Source: JANPPS01 sp043758105
Lineage (GTDB): Bacteria; Pseudomonadota; Alphaproteobacteria; Acetobacterales; Acetobacteraceae
DNA length: 64,000 nt
Assembly: GCA_043758105.1 (NCBI GenBank)
Contig: JAYVOF010000038.1
Location: forward strand, 5,800-69,799
Direction of reading: 5' to 3'
In this document: positions 17,020 through 26,795 of the stretch, piece after piece
How the letters are laid out: each line of letters opens with the position of its first letter
Numbering within the stretch: the stretch's first letter is position 1
The notes under the pieces: model-generated
Told to the model about the DNA's origin: nothing
Seen by the model: the letters and a program-made list of their open reading frames with translations, nothing else
Database searches by the model: none
Translations under genes and position numbers: made by a program

Positions 17020-19015
17020 CGGCAAAGTTCTTGTCGAGCCCCGCCAGCTCCCGCCACTCCGCCTCCGTTACCGTCCGCACCTCCAGCACCGCCGCCTTCT
17101 TCGCCTTCGACCCGGCGTCCGCGCCCAGCACCAGCAGATCCGTCCGCTTGCTCACGCTGTCCGACACCTTCGCCCCCAGCGCCTCTGCCCGCGCCTTTGC
17201 CTCGGGGCGGCTCATGGTTTCCAGCGTGCCGGTGAACACGACCGTTTTGCCGGATAGCGCGCCCTCGGCGGCGGGGGCGGCGTCCTCGATCGTGAGTTCG
17301 GACGCCAGATCGTCCAGTGCCGCCAGGTTGCGTGGTTCCACGAAGAACTCCGCCAGCTCGTCCGCCAGCGCCGGGCCCACGCCCAGAATGCTGCCGAGGG
17401 CCGAGCGTTCCTCGCTGCCCACCGTGGTCGCGGCCAGCATCTGCGTGCGCCATTCCACGAAGCTGCCATAGTGCCGGGCCAACAAGCGGGCATTGGTCGA
17501 GCCCACCCGGCGGATGCCGAGCGCGTAGATGAACCGGTCCAAACCGATCCGCCGCCGCGCCTCGATCGACGCCATCAAATTGGTCACGGACTTCGCCTTC
17601 CAGCCCTCCCGGCCCAAAATCGCGTCGCGATGCGCGCTCAAACGAAAGATGTCGGCGGGCGTCTGCAGCCAGCCCTCGGCATGGAATTCCTGGATCGTCT
17701 TCTCGCCCAGCCCCTCGATATCGAACGCCGCCCGGCTCACCACATGTACCAGCCGCTCCACCGCCTGCGCCGGGCAGGTGAGGCCGCCGGTGCAGCGGCG
17801 CACGACCTCACCGGGCGGGCGCACGGCCAGGCTACCGCACACGGGGCAATGCTCCGGAAAGACATACGCCGCCGGGCCGCGCGGCTCGGACAGGACGGGG
17901 CCCAGAACCTGCGGGATCACGTCGCCCGCCCGCTGTATCGTCACCGTGTCACCGGCGCGGACGTCCTTCCGCGCGATCTCGTCCTCGTTATGCAGCGTGG
18001 CCCGGGTCACGATCACGCCGCCGACGTTGACCGGGGCCAACCACGCGACGGGGGTCAATGATCCGGTCCGGCCCACCTGGATCCGGATGTCATCCAGCCG
18101 GGTCGTGGCCTGCTCGGCCGGGAATTTCCAGGCGATCGCCCAGCGCGGCGCCCGCCCAGCGAAGCCCAGCCGGCGCTGCAAGGCGAGGCTATCCACCTTA
18201 TACACCACGCCATCGATGTCATACGGCAACGCCGCGCGGGCCGCCGCCATCTCCTCCTGAAACGCTGCCGCGTCCCCCGGCGTCAGCATCCGGGACAGCG
18301 GATTGACGGTAAATCCCCAGCCGCGCAACCGCTCCAAATAACCGGAATGCGTCTCCGCCACCGGCTCACTCGCGTCCCCCATCGCATACGCGAACAGGCT
18401 GAGCGGGCGGGCGCGGGTGATGGCCGGGTCCAATTGCCGCAACGACCCGGCGGCGGCGTTGCGCGGATTGGCGAATTGCCGCTCCTGGCTGGCGTTCAGG
18501 GCCATGAAATCGGCCTTGGTCATGAACACCTCACCCCGGATTTCGATCGACGCGGGCGCATCCTGCAGCGTCACCGGCACCGCCATGGTGCGAAAATTGG
18601 CGGTGACATCCTCCCCCTCCATCCCGTCCCCGCGCGTGGCGGCGCGCATCAGTTCGCCGCGCTCATACAGGATGGAAATGGACAGGCCATCGATCTTCGG
18701 CTCCCCCACCAACGGCAGCGCCGCGTCCTCGCCCAGGCTCAGAAACCGGCGCACGCTGGCCAGGAAATGGGTGAAATCCTCTGTGTCGAAGGCGTTATCC
18801 AGCGACAGCATCGGGACCCGATGCTTGATTTTGCCGAACCCCGGCGCGGGTGCCGCGCCCACCTGGGCCAATTCAGGATGGGACGCCTCCAACGCGGCCA
18901 ATTTCAAGCGGAGCGCGTCATATTCCGCGTCCGTGATCGTGGGGGCATCCAGCGCGTGATACGCCTCATTGGCGTCCCGGATTAGCGCCGCCAGCGCCGC
19001 CGCCTCGTCGCTCAC
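17003..19015 (-). CDS. ligA: NAD-dependent DNA ligase
   Basis: A 670-residue ligase that seals nicks in replication and repair. The adenylated lysine lies in EPKIDGLS near residue 115. The OB-fold region, the four-cysteine zinc finger (CPVCG ... RRCTGGLTCPAQ), helix-hairpin-helix repeats and the C-terminal BRCT domain (LSGKTVVFTGTLETMSR) follow in the normal order. It overlaps recN by 4 nt. The last residues are read antisense to the end of parE. Confidence 0.96.
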   Translation of the reverse strand: MSDEAAALAALIRDANEAYHALDAPTITDAEYDALRLKLAALEASHPELAQVGAAPAPGFGKIKHRVPMLSLDNAFDTEDFTHFLASVRRFLSLGEDAALPLVGEPKIDGLSISILYERGELMRAATRGDGMEGEDVTANFRTMAVPVTLQDAPASIEIRGEVFMTKADFMALNASQERQFANPRNAAAGSLRQLDPAITRARPLSLFAYAMGDASEPVAETHSGYLERLRGWGFTVNPLSRMLTPGDAAAFQEEMAAARAALPYDIDGVVYKVDSLALQRRLGFAGRAPRWAIAWKFPAEQATTRLDDIRIQVGRTGSLTPVAWLAPVNVGGVIVTRATLHNEDEIARKDVRAGDTVTIQRAGDVIPQVLGPVLSEPRGPAAYVFPEHCPVCGSLAVRPPGEVVRRCTGGLTCPAQAVERLVHVVSRAAFDIEGLGEKTIQEFHAEGWLQTPADIFRLSAHRDAILGREGWKAKSVTNLMASIEARRRIGLDRFIYALGIRRVGSTNARLLARHYGSFVEWRTQMLAATTVGSEERSALGSILGVGPALADELAEFFVEPRNLAALDDLASELTIEDAAPAAEGALSGKTVVFTGTLETMSRPEAKARAEALGAKVSDSVSKRTDLLVLGADAGSKAKKAAVLEVRTVTEAEWRELAGLDKNFAVIDDA

Positions 19016-20697
19016 GCCGCGTGTCCCAGCAAACTATCCGCCGCCGCCCGCGCCGCCTCCGTCACCGTCTCCCCGGCTAGCATCCGCGCGATCTCCTCCC
19101 GCCGCGCCGGACCATCGAGCGGCGAAACCCGCGTCTCCGCCCGGCCCGCCGCCATCGCCTTGGCCACCCGCATATGCGTCAAGCCGCGCGCCGCGACCTG
19201 GGGGGAGTGCGTGACGACCAACACCTGCACCCCCTCCGCCACTCGCGCCAACCGGTCCCCCACCGCCGCCGCCGTGGCCCCGCCCACGCCGCTATCCACC
19301 TCGTCGAACACCAGGGTCGGCACCGTGCCGCCGCTCACCAGCACGACCTTCAGCGCCAGCATCAGCCGCGACAATTCGCCGCCCGAGGCGATCTTGTCCA
19401 ACGCGCCGGGCGTCTGTCCCGGGTTGGTGGCGATCAAAAATCGCACCGAATCCGCACCGGCCGCCCCCCATCGCGCCTCATCGAGCGCCGCGACCTCCAC
19501 CACAAAGCGCGCCTTATCCAGCCGCAGCGGCGGCAGCTCGTCCGTCACGGCTTTTTGCAAACCCGCCGCCGCGTGCTGCCGCGCCTGGCTGAGCGCTGCC
19601 GCGCCGGCGGCGAAATCGGCCCGGGTCGCCGCCGCCGCCTGCTCCATCGCCGCAATCTCGGCCGAGCCGGTGTCCAATTCCGCGAGCCGCGCCTGGTGGC
19701 TGGCCAACAAGCCCGGCAATTCGGTAACGGTCGTGGCGTGCTTGCGGGCGGCGGCGCGCAGCGCGAACAGCCGCTCCTCCGCCTGTTCCAGCAAACGCGG
19801 GTCCGCATCGGCGTCGCTGGCCAGCCGGCTAAGCAACGTTTCCGCCTCGGCTAACGCCTCCTCCGCCCGTTCCAGCGCGGCCATGGCGGGGGCGGCCGGG
19901 TTTTCGGCCTCCGGCGCCGGTGCCAATTTCTGCAACGCACGGGACGCGCTGCGCAGGGCCGAGGCCGGGCCGGCGCTACGGCGGTCCTTGGGAGTGATCT
20001 CCGCCAGCGCCGTCGCGATCGCCTCCGCCCGGCGTTCGCCCTGTTGCAAGCGCTGCCGCTCGCCCGCCAGATGCTCTTCTTCGCCGGGCTGGGCGGCGAG
20101 CGTGGCCAATTCCTCGACGGCGTGGCGCAGCCAATCCTCTTCCCGTTGTGCCTCCGCGATGGCGGTCCGGGCCGCGTCCAGGCGCGTGACGGTGTCCCGC
20201 CAGGCGCGCCAGGCTCCTTGCACCGCGTCGCGCAAGGGCCGTTTCACGCCATACGAATCCAGCAGCGGCCCATGCAGCGCCGGATCGGCGAGGCCCATTT
20301 GCTCGCCCTGACCCTGCACCTCCACCAGCAGCGCGCCGGCCCGGCGTAACAGCGCCACACCCACCGGCTGGTCATTGATGGTCGCGCGGGACCGTCCGTC
20401 CCGGGACACCACGCGGCGGACCACGATCTCGTCCTCGAGTGCCACACCCTGTTCCGCAAGTAAATCCAGCGCCGGGTGACCGGGTGGCGGCGAAAAGCAC
20501 GCGGTGACGCTGGCCTGCTCGGCCCCGGTGCGCACGAGCCCGCTTTCCGCCCGGGCACCCAGCGCGAGGCCCAGACTATCCAGCAAGATGGACTTGCCCG
20601 CCCCCGTCTCCCCCGTCAGCACCGTAAGGCCGGGGCCGAACGCCAAATCCAGCCTCTCGATCAGCACGACGTCGCGGATCGAGAGGGCGGTCAGCAT
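19012..20697 (-). CDS. recN: DNA repair protein RecN
   Basis: A 561-residue SMC-like ATPase acting in double-strand break repair. The Walker A is GETGAGKS near residue 33. A coiled-coil middle, rich in Ala, Glu and Arg, is interrupted by the hinge region. The C-terminal half carries SGGELSRLMLALK and Walker B LVFDEVDSGVGG. It lies 12 nt after bamD and overlaps ligA, so bamD-recN-ligA form an operon as in other alphaproteobacteria. Confidence 0.94.
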   Translation of the reverse strand: MLTALSIRDVVLIERLDLAFGPGLTVLTGETGAGKSILLDSLGLALGARAESGLVRTGAEQASVTACFSPPPGHPALDLLAEQGVALEDEIVVRRVVSRDGRSRATINDQPVGVALLRRAGALLVEVQGQGEQMGLADPALHGPLLDSYGVKRPLRDAVQGAWRAWRDTVTRLDAARTAIAEAQREEDWLRHAVEELATLAAQPGEEEHLAGERQRLQQGERRAEAIATALAEITPKDRRSAGPASALRSASRALQKLAPAPEAENPAAPAMAALERAEEALAEAETLLSRLASDADADPRLLEQAEERLFALRAAARKHATTVTELPGLLASHQARLAELDTGSAEIAAMEQAAAATRADFAAGAAALSQARQHAAAGLQKAVTDELPPLRLDKARFVVEVAALDEARWGAAGADSVRFLIATNPGQTPGALDKIASGGELSRLMLALKVVLVSGGTVPTLVFDEVDSGVGGATAAAVGDRLARVAEGVQVLVVTHSPQVAARGLTHMRVAKAMAAGRAETRVSPLDGPARREEIARMLAGETVTEAARAAADSLLGHAA

Positions 20698-20709
20698 CGG
20701 ACGGACGGG

Positions 20710-21573
20710 CTAAAAGATGGGGCCGAGGTTCCGGGCGAAGAACCCCTGCGGTGCCGCGGCCGCCGGCATGGGCGGCGCAATCCCGTTATCCGCCAGCTGA
20801 CCATAGCTGTCTTTATACCAGGGCGAGCCGGGGTAGTTGTATCCCAACACGGCCGCGGTGTGCTTCGCCTGATCGGTGAGGCCGAGCTTCAGGTAAATTT
20901 CGGTTAGACGCTCCAGGGCCTCCGGCGCATGGTTGGTGGTTTGATAGTCGTCCACCACGCGCTGGAACCGGCCGATGGCGGCGGCATACAGCTTCTGACC
21001 TTCATACCAGCGGCCGATATCCATCTCCTTGCCGGCCAAATGATCGCGGCAGAGATCGATCTTCAACCGCGAATCGCGGGCATAGGCGCTGTCCGGGAAG
21101 CGGTTGACCACGTCCTGCAACGCGGCCATCGCCTGCTCGGTGCCCTTTTGATCGCGCTGAATGTCGGCGATTTGTTCATAGAACGACAGTGCCCGCAAAT
21201 AATAGGCATACGACGCATTAGCATTCGTCGGATGCAGCTGAATATACCGGTCCAGCGAGGCTACCGACTCCGTGTAATGGTTTTGTAGGTATTCGGCGTA
21301 CCCATGCATCAGCTGCGCGTTGATCGCCCAGGACGAATAAGGATAGTTTTGCTCGACCGCATCGAACTGAGTGACCGCGGTGGCGTATCGCTTTTGGTTC
21401 AGCGCATCGACGCCGTTATTATACAGCTCTTCGACCGGCTTGCCGGCCGGGTCGTCGCGCTTCACGATGTCCTCACTCTTACCCGTCCAGGGTGCGATCG
21501 AACTGAGCGTCTCACAGCCCGAAAGGAGCAGCAGGCCGGCAGCAAATAAGGGGCGGAGCGCGCGATATGTCAT
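20710..21573 (-). CDS. bamD: Outer-membrane assembly lipoprotein BamD
   Basis: A 287-residue lipoprotein of the BAM complex that folds beta-barrel proteins into the outer membrane. The signal peptide ends in the lipobox LLSGC. Five tetratricopeptide-like helical repeats follow (NNGVDALNQKRYATAVTQF, ASYAYYLRALSFYEQIADI and others). The frame extends upstream, but the ATG at 21573 gives a normal signal peptide. It sits 41 nt downstream of lpxC. Confidence 0.92.
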   Translation of the reverse strand: MTYRALRPLFAAGLLLLSGCETLSSIAPWTGKSEDIVKRDDPAGKPVEELYNNGVDALNQKRYATAVTQFDAVEQNYPYSSWAINAQLMHGYAEYLQNHYTESVASLDRYIQLHPTNANASYAYYLRALSFYEQIADIQRDQKGTEQAMAALQDVVNRFPDSAYARDSRLKIDLCRDHLAGKEMDIGRWYEGQKLYAAAIGRFQRVVDDYQTTNHAPEALERLTEIYLKLGLTDQAKHTAAVLGYNYPGSPWYKDSYGQLADNGIAPPMPAAAAPQGFFARNLGPIF

Positions 21574-21613
21574 GACGCCCGCCTTATAGCACGAGAGGCC
21601 CGCATGCGAAGCC

Positions 21614-22564
21614 TTACGCTGCGACCGAAATCCGGTCCGGCGCAGCGAACGCTGGCGCCGCGTCCCGCCAATTGGCCCGGTCCGCGAACAGCGCGTGCAG
21701 CACAAGATTATTGAGCGCGTGCCCGGAGCGCCGGCCGACGAACTGGCCCTGCAGCGTCCCACCCGCCAGCGCCAAATCACCGACCGCGTCCAGCATCTTG
21801 TGGCGCACGAACTCGTCCGGGTGGCGTAACCCGGCCGGGTTCAGCACCCGGGCCCCATCGACGACGACCGCGTTATCGAGGCTGCCACCCCGCGCCAGCC
21901 CGGACGCGCGCAGGCCCTCGATCTCCTGGGACAGCGTGAACGTCCGCGCATCGGCGAGGCCGGTGCGGAAGCTTTCTTCGGATAGCGTCAGCATCAGCGC
22001 CTGCCGTCCGATGGCAGCCGCCTGGAACGCGATGGAGACTGCGAGGTCCAATGCCGCGGCACCAGGCCGCAACTCGGCAAACGCATCGCCCTGCTCGACC
22101 CGGACCGTGCGCAACACCTCGATCACCCGGGCCGGGGCGTCGAGCGACATGAGCCCGGCGCAATCCAGCAAGAACAGCCACGGCGCAGCCGACCCATCCA
22201 ACACCGGCAGCTCCGGCCCATCGACGTCGATCACCACATTGCTCACGCCGCAGGCCGACAGCGCCGCCATCAAATGCTCGATGGTGCCGACCCGGGCCTC
22301 GGCATGGTCCGGATGCGCCACGACCGTGCACAGACGGGTGTCGGTCACGTTGGAATAGAGTGCCGGGATGGTGATGCCGAGATCGGTGCGGTGGAACAGG
22401 ATCCCGGTGCCGGCCGTTGCTGGGCGCAAAGTTACCACCACCGGTAACCCGGTGTGCAATCCCACGCCCACGCAGCCGATCGGCGCCTTGACCGTCCGCT
22501 GCATCGCCACATCCCAACCGAGGGATGGTGCGGCGACCAGCGAGAGTTGTGACATACCGTCCAT
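21614..22564 (-). CDS. lpxC: UDP-3-O-acyl-N-acetylglucosamine deacetylase
   Basis: A zinc enzyme of about 316 residues that commits UDP-GlcNAc derivatives to lipid A synthesis. Zinc ligands are in GTIEHLMAAL (His) and HKMLDAVGDLAL (His and Asp). The start of the domain is QRTVKAPIGCVGVGLHTG. The ATG at 22564 follows AGGGGAC; the Met three codons later is an alternative. LpxC is normally next to ftsZ in proteobacteria; here about 5.3 kb separates them. Confidence 0.94.
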   Translation of the reverse strand: MDGMSQLSLVAAPSLGWDVAMQRTVKAPIGCVGVGLHTGLPVVVTLRPATAGTGILFHRTDLGITIPALYSNVTDTRLCTVVAHPDHAEARVGTIEHLMAALSACGVSNVVIDVDGPELPVLDGSAAPWLFLLDCAGLMSLDAPARVIEVLRTVRVEQGDAFAELRPGAAALDLAVSIAFQAAAIGRQALMLTLSEESFRTGLADARTFTLSQEIEGLRASGLARGGSLDNAVVVDGARVLNPAGLRHPDEFVRHKMLDAVGDLALAGGTLQGQFVGRRSGHALNNLVLHALFADRANWRDAAPAFAAPDRISVAA

Positions 22565-22690
22565 CAGGTCCCCTGCCGACGCCGTCTTGGCGCCACTGGG
22601 ACTACATACGCACAACCCCCGCCCGCAACCAAGTCAATCAATATTTCTGCGTATTACGCTGTAAGCAACTGTAACCAAAGCATTCTGCTG

Positions 22691-25027
22691 TTACGCTTGG
22701 ACCGCCGGTGCGTCGAGTAGCTTCTCGATCCGGACCGGAAGTGTTCGCACTCGCACACCGGTCGCGTGATAGACCGCGTTCGCCACCGCCGCATTCAGGC
22801 CGACGTTCCCCAATTCCCCTAGCCCTTTGATGCCGAGGTCATTGACCTGGTGATCCTCCTCGGGCACCAAAATCGTCGTCACCGTGCCGATATCCGCGTT
22901 CACCGGTATGTAATATTCGGCCAGGTCATTGTTGTAATATCGGGCATGGCGCGCATCGAGCTCGGTCGCTTCATGCAATGCGGCCCCGATGCCCCAGATC
23001 TGGCCACCCATCAACTGACTCTTGGCCGCTTTGGGATTGACGATCTTGCCCGCGGCGAAGGCACCGACGAGCCGGGTTGCGCGGATTTCCCTGGTCTGCC
23101 GATGCACCCGGACCTCTACGAATTGCGCGCCGAAGGCGAATTGGATGCGGTCCTTCAACTTCGCACCGCCGACCAGCTTACCCATGCCCTTATACAGTCC
23201 CTGCACCCCATCCGGCCCGATGCCGTGCGGGATGTTCTCGGCATAGGCCTCGATGATGCCGGACGCCGCACGGCCCACCGCGTCCTCCAGCTTTTCACTC
23301 CCCGAGGGGCCCTGCAGCATGCCGTCTTTCAACCGCAGAGTCGCCGGGTCGGCCCCCTTAAGCGGCCCATCCGCCGCCGCCGCCGCGGCGATCCGGGCGA
23401 GGATATCCTCGCACGCCTTAGCCACCACGTTGCAGAGGCTCGCCGTGCTGTTGGACCCGCCCGACACCGGGGCCGGCGGCAGCGCGCTATCGCCCACCTC
23501 CACCGTGACCTGCGCCAACGGCACTCCTAATCCCTGCACCGCCGTCAACGCGAGCGCCGTCATGACTCCGGTGCCGATCTCCTGCGCCGAGGTCTGCACC
23601 GTAACCGCGCCCGTGGGCGACAGCCGCACCCGGACCGTCGCAGGCCCCATCGTGGTGGGGTACGACGACGTGGCGCAGCCCCAGCCAATCAGCCAATCCC
23701 CGTCCCGCATGCTGCCGGGCTGTGGATTGCGCTTGTTCCAGCCGAACTCCGTCGCCGCCGCGTCGAAGCACTGCGCCATCTGCCGCGACGTGTACGGCAG
23801 CCCCTTGATCGGCTCCTTCATCGTGTCATTGACGCGGCGCAATTCGACCGGATCCATTTTCAGCGCCACTGCCAGCTCATCCATCGCCGATTCCAGCGCG
23901 AACATGTACGGGACCTCCGGCGGCGAGCGCATGAAGCCCGGCGTGTTCCGGTCCGCGTGCACGATCGTCACCTGCGAATCGACGTTCGGGCACTCATACA
24001 ACCGCGTGGAAGCGTCCGTGCCCGCGACCTTGTAGTTGTCGGGGCGCGATGTGATCTCGAACCCCTCATGGATCAACGCCGTGAGCTTACCGTCCGACGA
24101 TGCGCCCAGCCGGATGCGGTGCCGGGTTTCCGCGCGGTAGGTGGCGACGGTAAAGCCCTGGTCGCGCGTCGTCTCCAGCCGCACGGGCTGCCCGACCCGC
24201 TGTGCCGCCATCGCCACCAGCGCCGTCCGCTGCGTGAGCGACCCGCGCGATCCGAACCCGCCGCCCACGAACGGCGACAGCACCCGCACATCCGCCGGGT
24301 CCAGGCCCAATTGATCGGCGATCCCATGCTGGAACCCCGCCATGTTCTGCGACGGTTCCCACACCGTGAGCTTCTTCCCGTCCCATGCGGCGGTCGTGGT
24401 AAACAGCTCGATCGGGTTATGATGCTGCGCCGGCGTCTCATAATGCGCATCGATGGTGACGGCGGCGGTGGCCAACGCGGCCAGCGCATCACCGACCTTC
24501 GGGGCCGGCTCCACCTCGGTCCCGCTCTGCTTGGCGGCCTCTTCCGCAGTTTGGCTCGTGGTGCCCGCGCTGTCGAAGCTTGCAGACGGGGTCTCGGCGG
24601 CGTAGGCGATCCTCATCCGGTGCGCCGCCTCCCGCGCACCCTCGAAGCTGTCCGCCACCACCATGGCCACGATCTGCCCGGCGTGCTGCACCCGGTCCGA
24701 CGCCAGGGGAGCGATCGTGGTGCCCATATACCCCTTCTGCTCGAACATCTTGCCGGGCTTGATGCGGTCGCCCACGTTTTTATGCGTAAGAATGTCGAGA
24801 ATGCCGGGCACGCGGCGCGCATCCGCTTCATCGATGGCGGTGATTCGTCCGCGGGCGATCGGGCTTGTGACCAAATAAGCATGGGCCTGGCCCGGGAAGT
24901 CGGAGGCGTATTTTGCGCCGCCGGTGACCTTCAACCGTCCCTCGATCCGGGACGTTGGTAGGCCGAAATTGGGCGTGGGCGCGGAGGGCGGTGCGCCTTG
25001 CGGCATGATTTGCACGGTGTCGGACAT
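22691..25027 (-). CDS. paoC: Aldehyde oxidoreductase, molybdenum-cofactor subunit (PaoC/YagR-like)
   Basis: A 778-residue large subunit of the xanthine oxidase family. The N-terminal a/b hammerhead domain (GRLKVTGGAKYASDFP) is followed by the two molybdopterin-binding domains. Cofactor-binding segments include GGGFGSRG and SAQEIGTGVMTAL, and the catalytic glutamate is in GLGELGN near the C-terminus. With the two upstream genes (2-nt and 3-nt gaps) it matches the E. coli PaoABC periplasmic aldehyde oxidase, which detoxifies aromatic aldehydes. The true substrate here is not known. No PaoD/XdhC-type chaperone gene is present in the window. Confidence 0.9.
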   Translation of the reverse strand: MSDTVQIMPQGAPPSAPTPNFGLPTSRIEGRLKVTGGAKYASDFPGQAHAYLVTSPIARGRITAIDEADARRVPGILDILTHKNVGDRIKPGKMFEQKGYMGTTIAPLASDRVQHAGQIVAMVVADSFEGAREAAHRMRIAYAAETPSASFDSAGTTSQTAEEAAKQSGTEVEPAPKVGDALAALATAAVTIDAHYETPAQHHNPIELFTTTAAWDGKKLTVWEPSQNMAGFQHGIADQLGLDPADVRVLSPFVGGGFGSRGSLTQRTALVAMAAQRVGQPVRLETTRDQGFTVATYRAETRHRIRLGASSDGKLTALIHEGFEITSRPDNYKVAGTDASTRLYECPNVDSQVTIVHADRNTPGFMRSPPEVPYMFALESAMDELAVALKMDPVELRRVNDTMKEPIKGLPYTSRQMAQCFDAAATEFGWNKRNPQPGSMRDGDWLIGWGCATSSYPTTMGPATVRVRLSPTGAVTVQTSAQEIGTGVMTALALTAVQGLGVPLAQVTVEVGDSALPPAPVSGGSNSTASLCNVVAKACEDILARIAAAAAADGPLKGADPATLRLKDGMLQGPSGSEKLEDAVGRAASGIIEAYAENIPHGIGPDGVQGLYKGMGKLVGGAKLKDRIQFAFGAQFVEVRVHRQTREIRATRLVGAFAAGKIVNPKAAKSQLMGGQIWGIGAALHEATELDARHARYYNNDLAEYYIPVNADIGTVTTILVPEEDHQVNDLGIKGLGELGNVGLNAAVANAVYHATGVRVRTLPVRIEKLLDAPAVQA

Positions 25028-25029
25028 GC

Positions 25030-26040
25030 TCAGATCTCCATCACGCTGGCCTGCATCAGGGCGCGCACCAACGTGCGCTGACCGAGATCGACCTTGTATT
25101 GGTTGTCGGGCCGCGTCGTGGCACCGTGAAAGGCAATGCGCGCGGCGGCGGTGGCGGTGGCCTGATCGAGCCGCTTACCCCGGAGAAAAGTCTCCGCCGC
25201 ATGCGGACGGAACGGCTTGTAGGAGACCGCGCCGAGCCCGATCCGCGCCTCACTCACCACCCCATTCCGCTGGTCCAGCGCGACGGCGGCGGTGGCGAGG
25301 CCATAGGCGTAGCTCTCCCGGTCGCGTACTTTTACGTAGGTGGAACGCCGGGTCCACGGGCCGGACGGGACGGTGATGGCGGTGATCAACTCGCCCGGCA
25401 GCAGCACCGTCTCCCGATGCGGATCGTCTGGGCCAGTGTGCAATTGCTCGAACGGGATTTTCCGCCCGCCACCGTCCCGCGCGGTTTCGATCTCGGCCCC
25501 CAACGCCACCAGCGCCTGACCGAAATCGCCACCGTACTCGGCAATGCATTTGTCGCCGACACCCAGGACGGCGTGCTTGCGGTTCACGCCCTCGAGCGCG
25601 GCGCACCCCGTACCCGGGGCCCGCTTATTACACGACGCCCAGCTTGGATCCCGGAAATACTGGCACCGGGTCCGCTGCAGCATGTTGCCCGCGAGCGTCG
25701 CCATCTGGCGCAGCTGCGCGCTCGCGGCCATGGACATCGTTTCGGCGATGACCGGATACTGTTTCTGCACCTCCGAATGAGCCGCCAAATCGGCCATTCG
25801 CACGAACGCGCCGAGCCGGAGGCCTTGGGCGGTAACCTCGATTGCCGAGTGGCCGGGAACGCCATTGATATCGATCAACACCTCCGGCTGCAGGGTGTCG
25901 AGCTTCATGAGGTCGAGCATCTGAGTGCCGCCCGCGATGAACTGGGCCGGGGCCGCCGTGGGCGGGGTCTTACCGATGCTCGCCGCACCATGCACGGCTC
26001 CGCGCACATCCTCGGCCCGCGTGTAGACAAATGGACGCAT
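25030..26040 (-). CDS. paoB: Aldehyde oxidoreductase, FAD and [4Fe-4S] subunit (PaoB/YagS-like)
   Basis: A 336-residue flavoprotein subunit. AQFIAGGTQMLDLMK is the FAD-binding region. A cysteine-rich insert (RCQYFRD..SCNK..PGTGC..DKCIA) matches the extra [4Fe-4S] cluster that separates PaoB from ordinary CoxM subunits and supports the PaoABC assignment. The C-terminal CO dehydrogenase flavoprotein domain is complete. It lies between paoA and paoC. Confidence 0.9.
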   Translation of the reverse strand: MRPFVYTRAEDVRGAVHGAASIGKTPPTAAPAQFIAGGTQMLDLMKLDTLQPEVLIDINGVPGHSAIEVTAQGLRLGAFVRMADLAAHSEVQKQYPVIAETMSMAASAQLRQMATLAGNMLQRTRCQYFRDPSWASCNKRAPGTGCAALEGVNRKHAVLGVGDKCIAEYGGDFGQALVALGAEIETARDGGGRKIPFEQLHTGPDDPHRETVLLPGELITAITVPSGPWTRRSTYVKVRDRESYAYGLATAAVALDQRNGVVSEARIGLGAVSYKPFRPHAAETFLRGKRLDQATATAAARIAFHGATTRPDNQYKVDLGQRTLVRALMQASVMEI

Positions 26041-26043
26041 GGC

Positions 26044-26655
26044 TCAGCCCTCCATTTTTTGCATAAGCGGGCGGGCCTGCTCGATCGCGGCCACGATGTG
26101 GGGGTAGGCGGCGCAGCGGCACAGATTGCCGCTCATATATTCCCGGATGGTCGCCGCATCCTTGGCGTGCCCGGACTGCACACAGGCCACCGCCGAGACG
26201 ATCTGACCCGGCGTGCAATAGCCGCACTGGAACGCGTCCTGGTCGATAAACGCCTGCTGCATCGGATGCAGCGTGCCGTCGGGCTGGGCCAGACCCTCGA
26301 CGGTCGTGACCGGACCCCGCACCATGACGGCCAGCGTCAAGCAGGCGAGCGCGGGCTTACCGTCGATCAACACGGAACACGCGCCACACTGACCATGATC
26401 GCAGCCCTTCTTGGACCCGGTCAGGCCCAAATGCGTGCGGAGGGTGTCCAGCAGGGTCGTGCGGTTATCCAGTGACAGGCTGTGGTTACGGCCGTTGATG
26501 GTGAGCGAAACCGGCACGCTGCGGCGAGGATCCGGTGGGGGCGGGGCTGCCGGCGTGGGCTGGGCCTTAGCGGCAAGCGGCGCAAAGGCCGCGGCCACGG
26601 CGGTGCCGGACAGCATGCTGCGGCGATTGACGGTCGGTCCGTTCGATGGGGACAT
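26044..26655 (-). CDS. paoA: Aldehyde oxidoreductase, [2Fe-2S] subunit with Tat signal (PaoA/YagT-like)
   Basis: A 203-residue iron-sulfur subunit. The N-terminus holds a Tat signal (VNRRSMLSGTAVAAAFAPLA..AKAQ), so the assembled complex is probably exported folded to the periplasm. The plant-ferredoxin cluster is GCDHGQCGACSVLIDGKPALAC, cut here as GCDHGQCGAC with a later Cys; the second cluster is QCGYCTPG with NLCRCAAY. It is the first gene of the operon and diverges from the MetX-like gene. Confidence 0.92.
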   Translation of the reverse strand: MSPSNGPTVNRRSMLSGTAVAAAFAPLAAKAQPTPAAPPPPDPRRSVPVSLTINGRNHSLSLDNRTTLLDTLRTHLGLTGSKKGCDHGQCGACSVLIDGKPALACLTLAVMVRGPVTTVEGLAQPDGTLHPMQQAFIDQDAFQCGYCTPGQIVSAVACVQSGHAKDAATIREYMSGNLCRCAAYPHIVAAIEQARPLMQKMEG

Positions 26656-26691
26656 GCGAATTGCCTCTGTTAAGGCACCGGTAACGGCCTA

Positions 26692-26709
26692 CCGAAATCC
26701 GGGTTTCGG
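26692..26709. promoter_or_regulatory. Small hairpin between paoA and the MetX-like gene
   Basis: CCGAAATCCGGGTTTCGG has 6-bp arms around TCCGGG in the 140-bp divergent promoter region. It could be an operator or chance in a GC-rich genome. Confidence 0.3.
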
Positions 26710-26795
26710 CTCAAGGCGTTAACGTCGCCGTGCGGTGTCCATTGCATTGGTGGTCGATCCCGGCATTCTGTCCTCACAAAAAAGGGAGGACGCCG

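Noticed and set aside
21574..21780. N-terminal extension of bamD
   Set aside because: It would bury the lipoprotein signal peptide; the extra residues are Arg/Ser-rich antisense-like sequence within lpxC.
26656..26795. Possible SAM-II riboswitch upstream of the MetX-like gene
   Set aside because: The conserved pseudoknot segments of SAM-II (a GCTAAA-type strand after a TTAAA loop) are absent; only a short unrelated hairpin is present.
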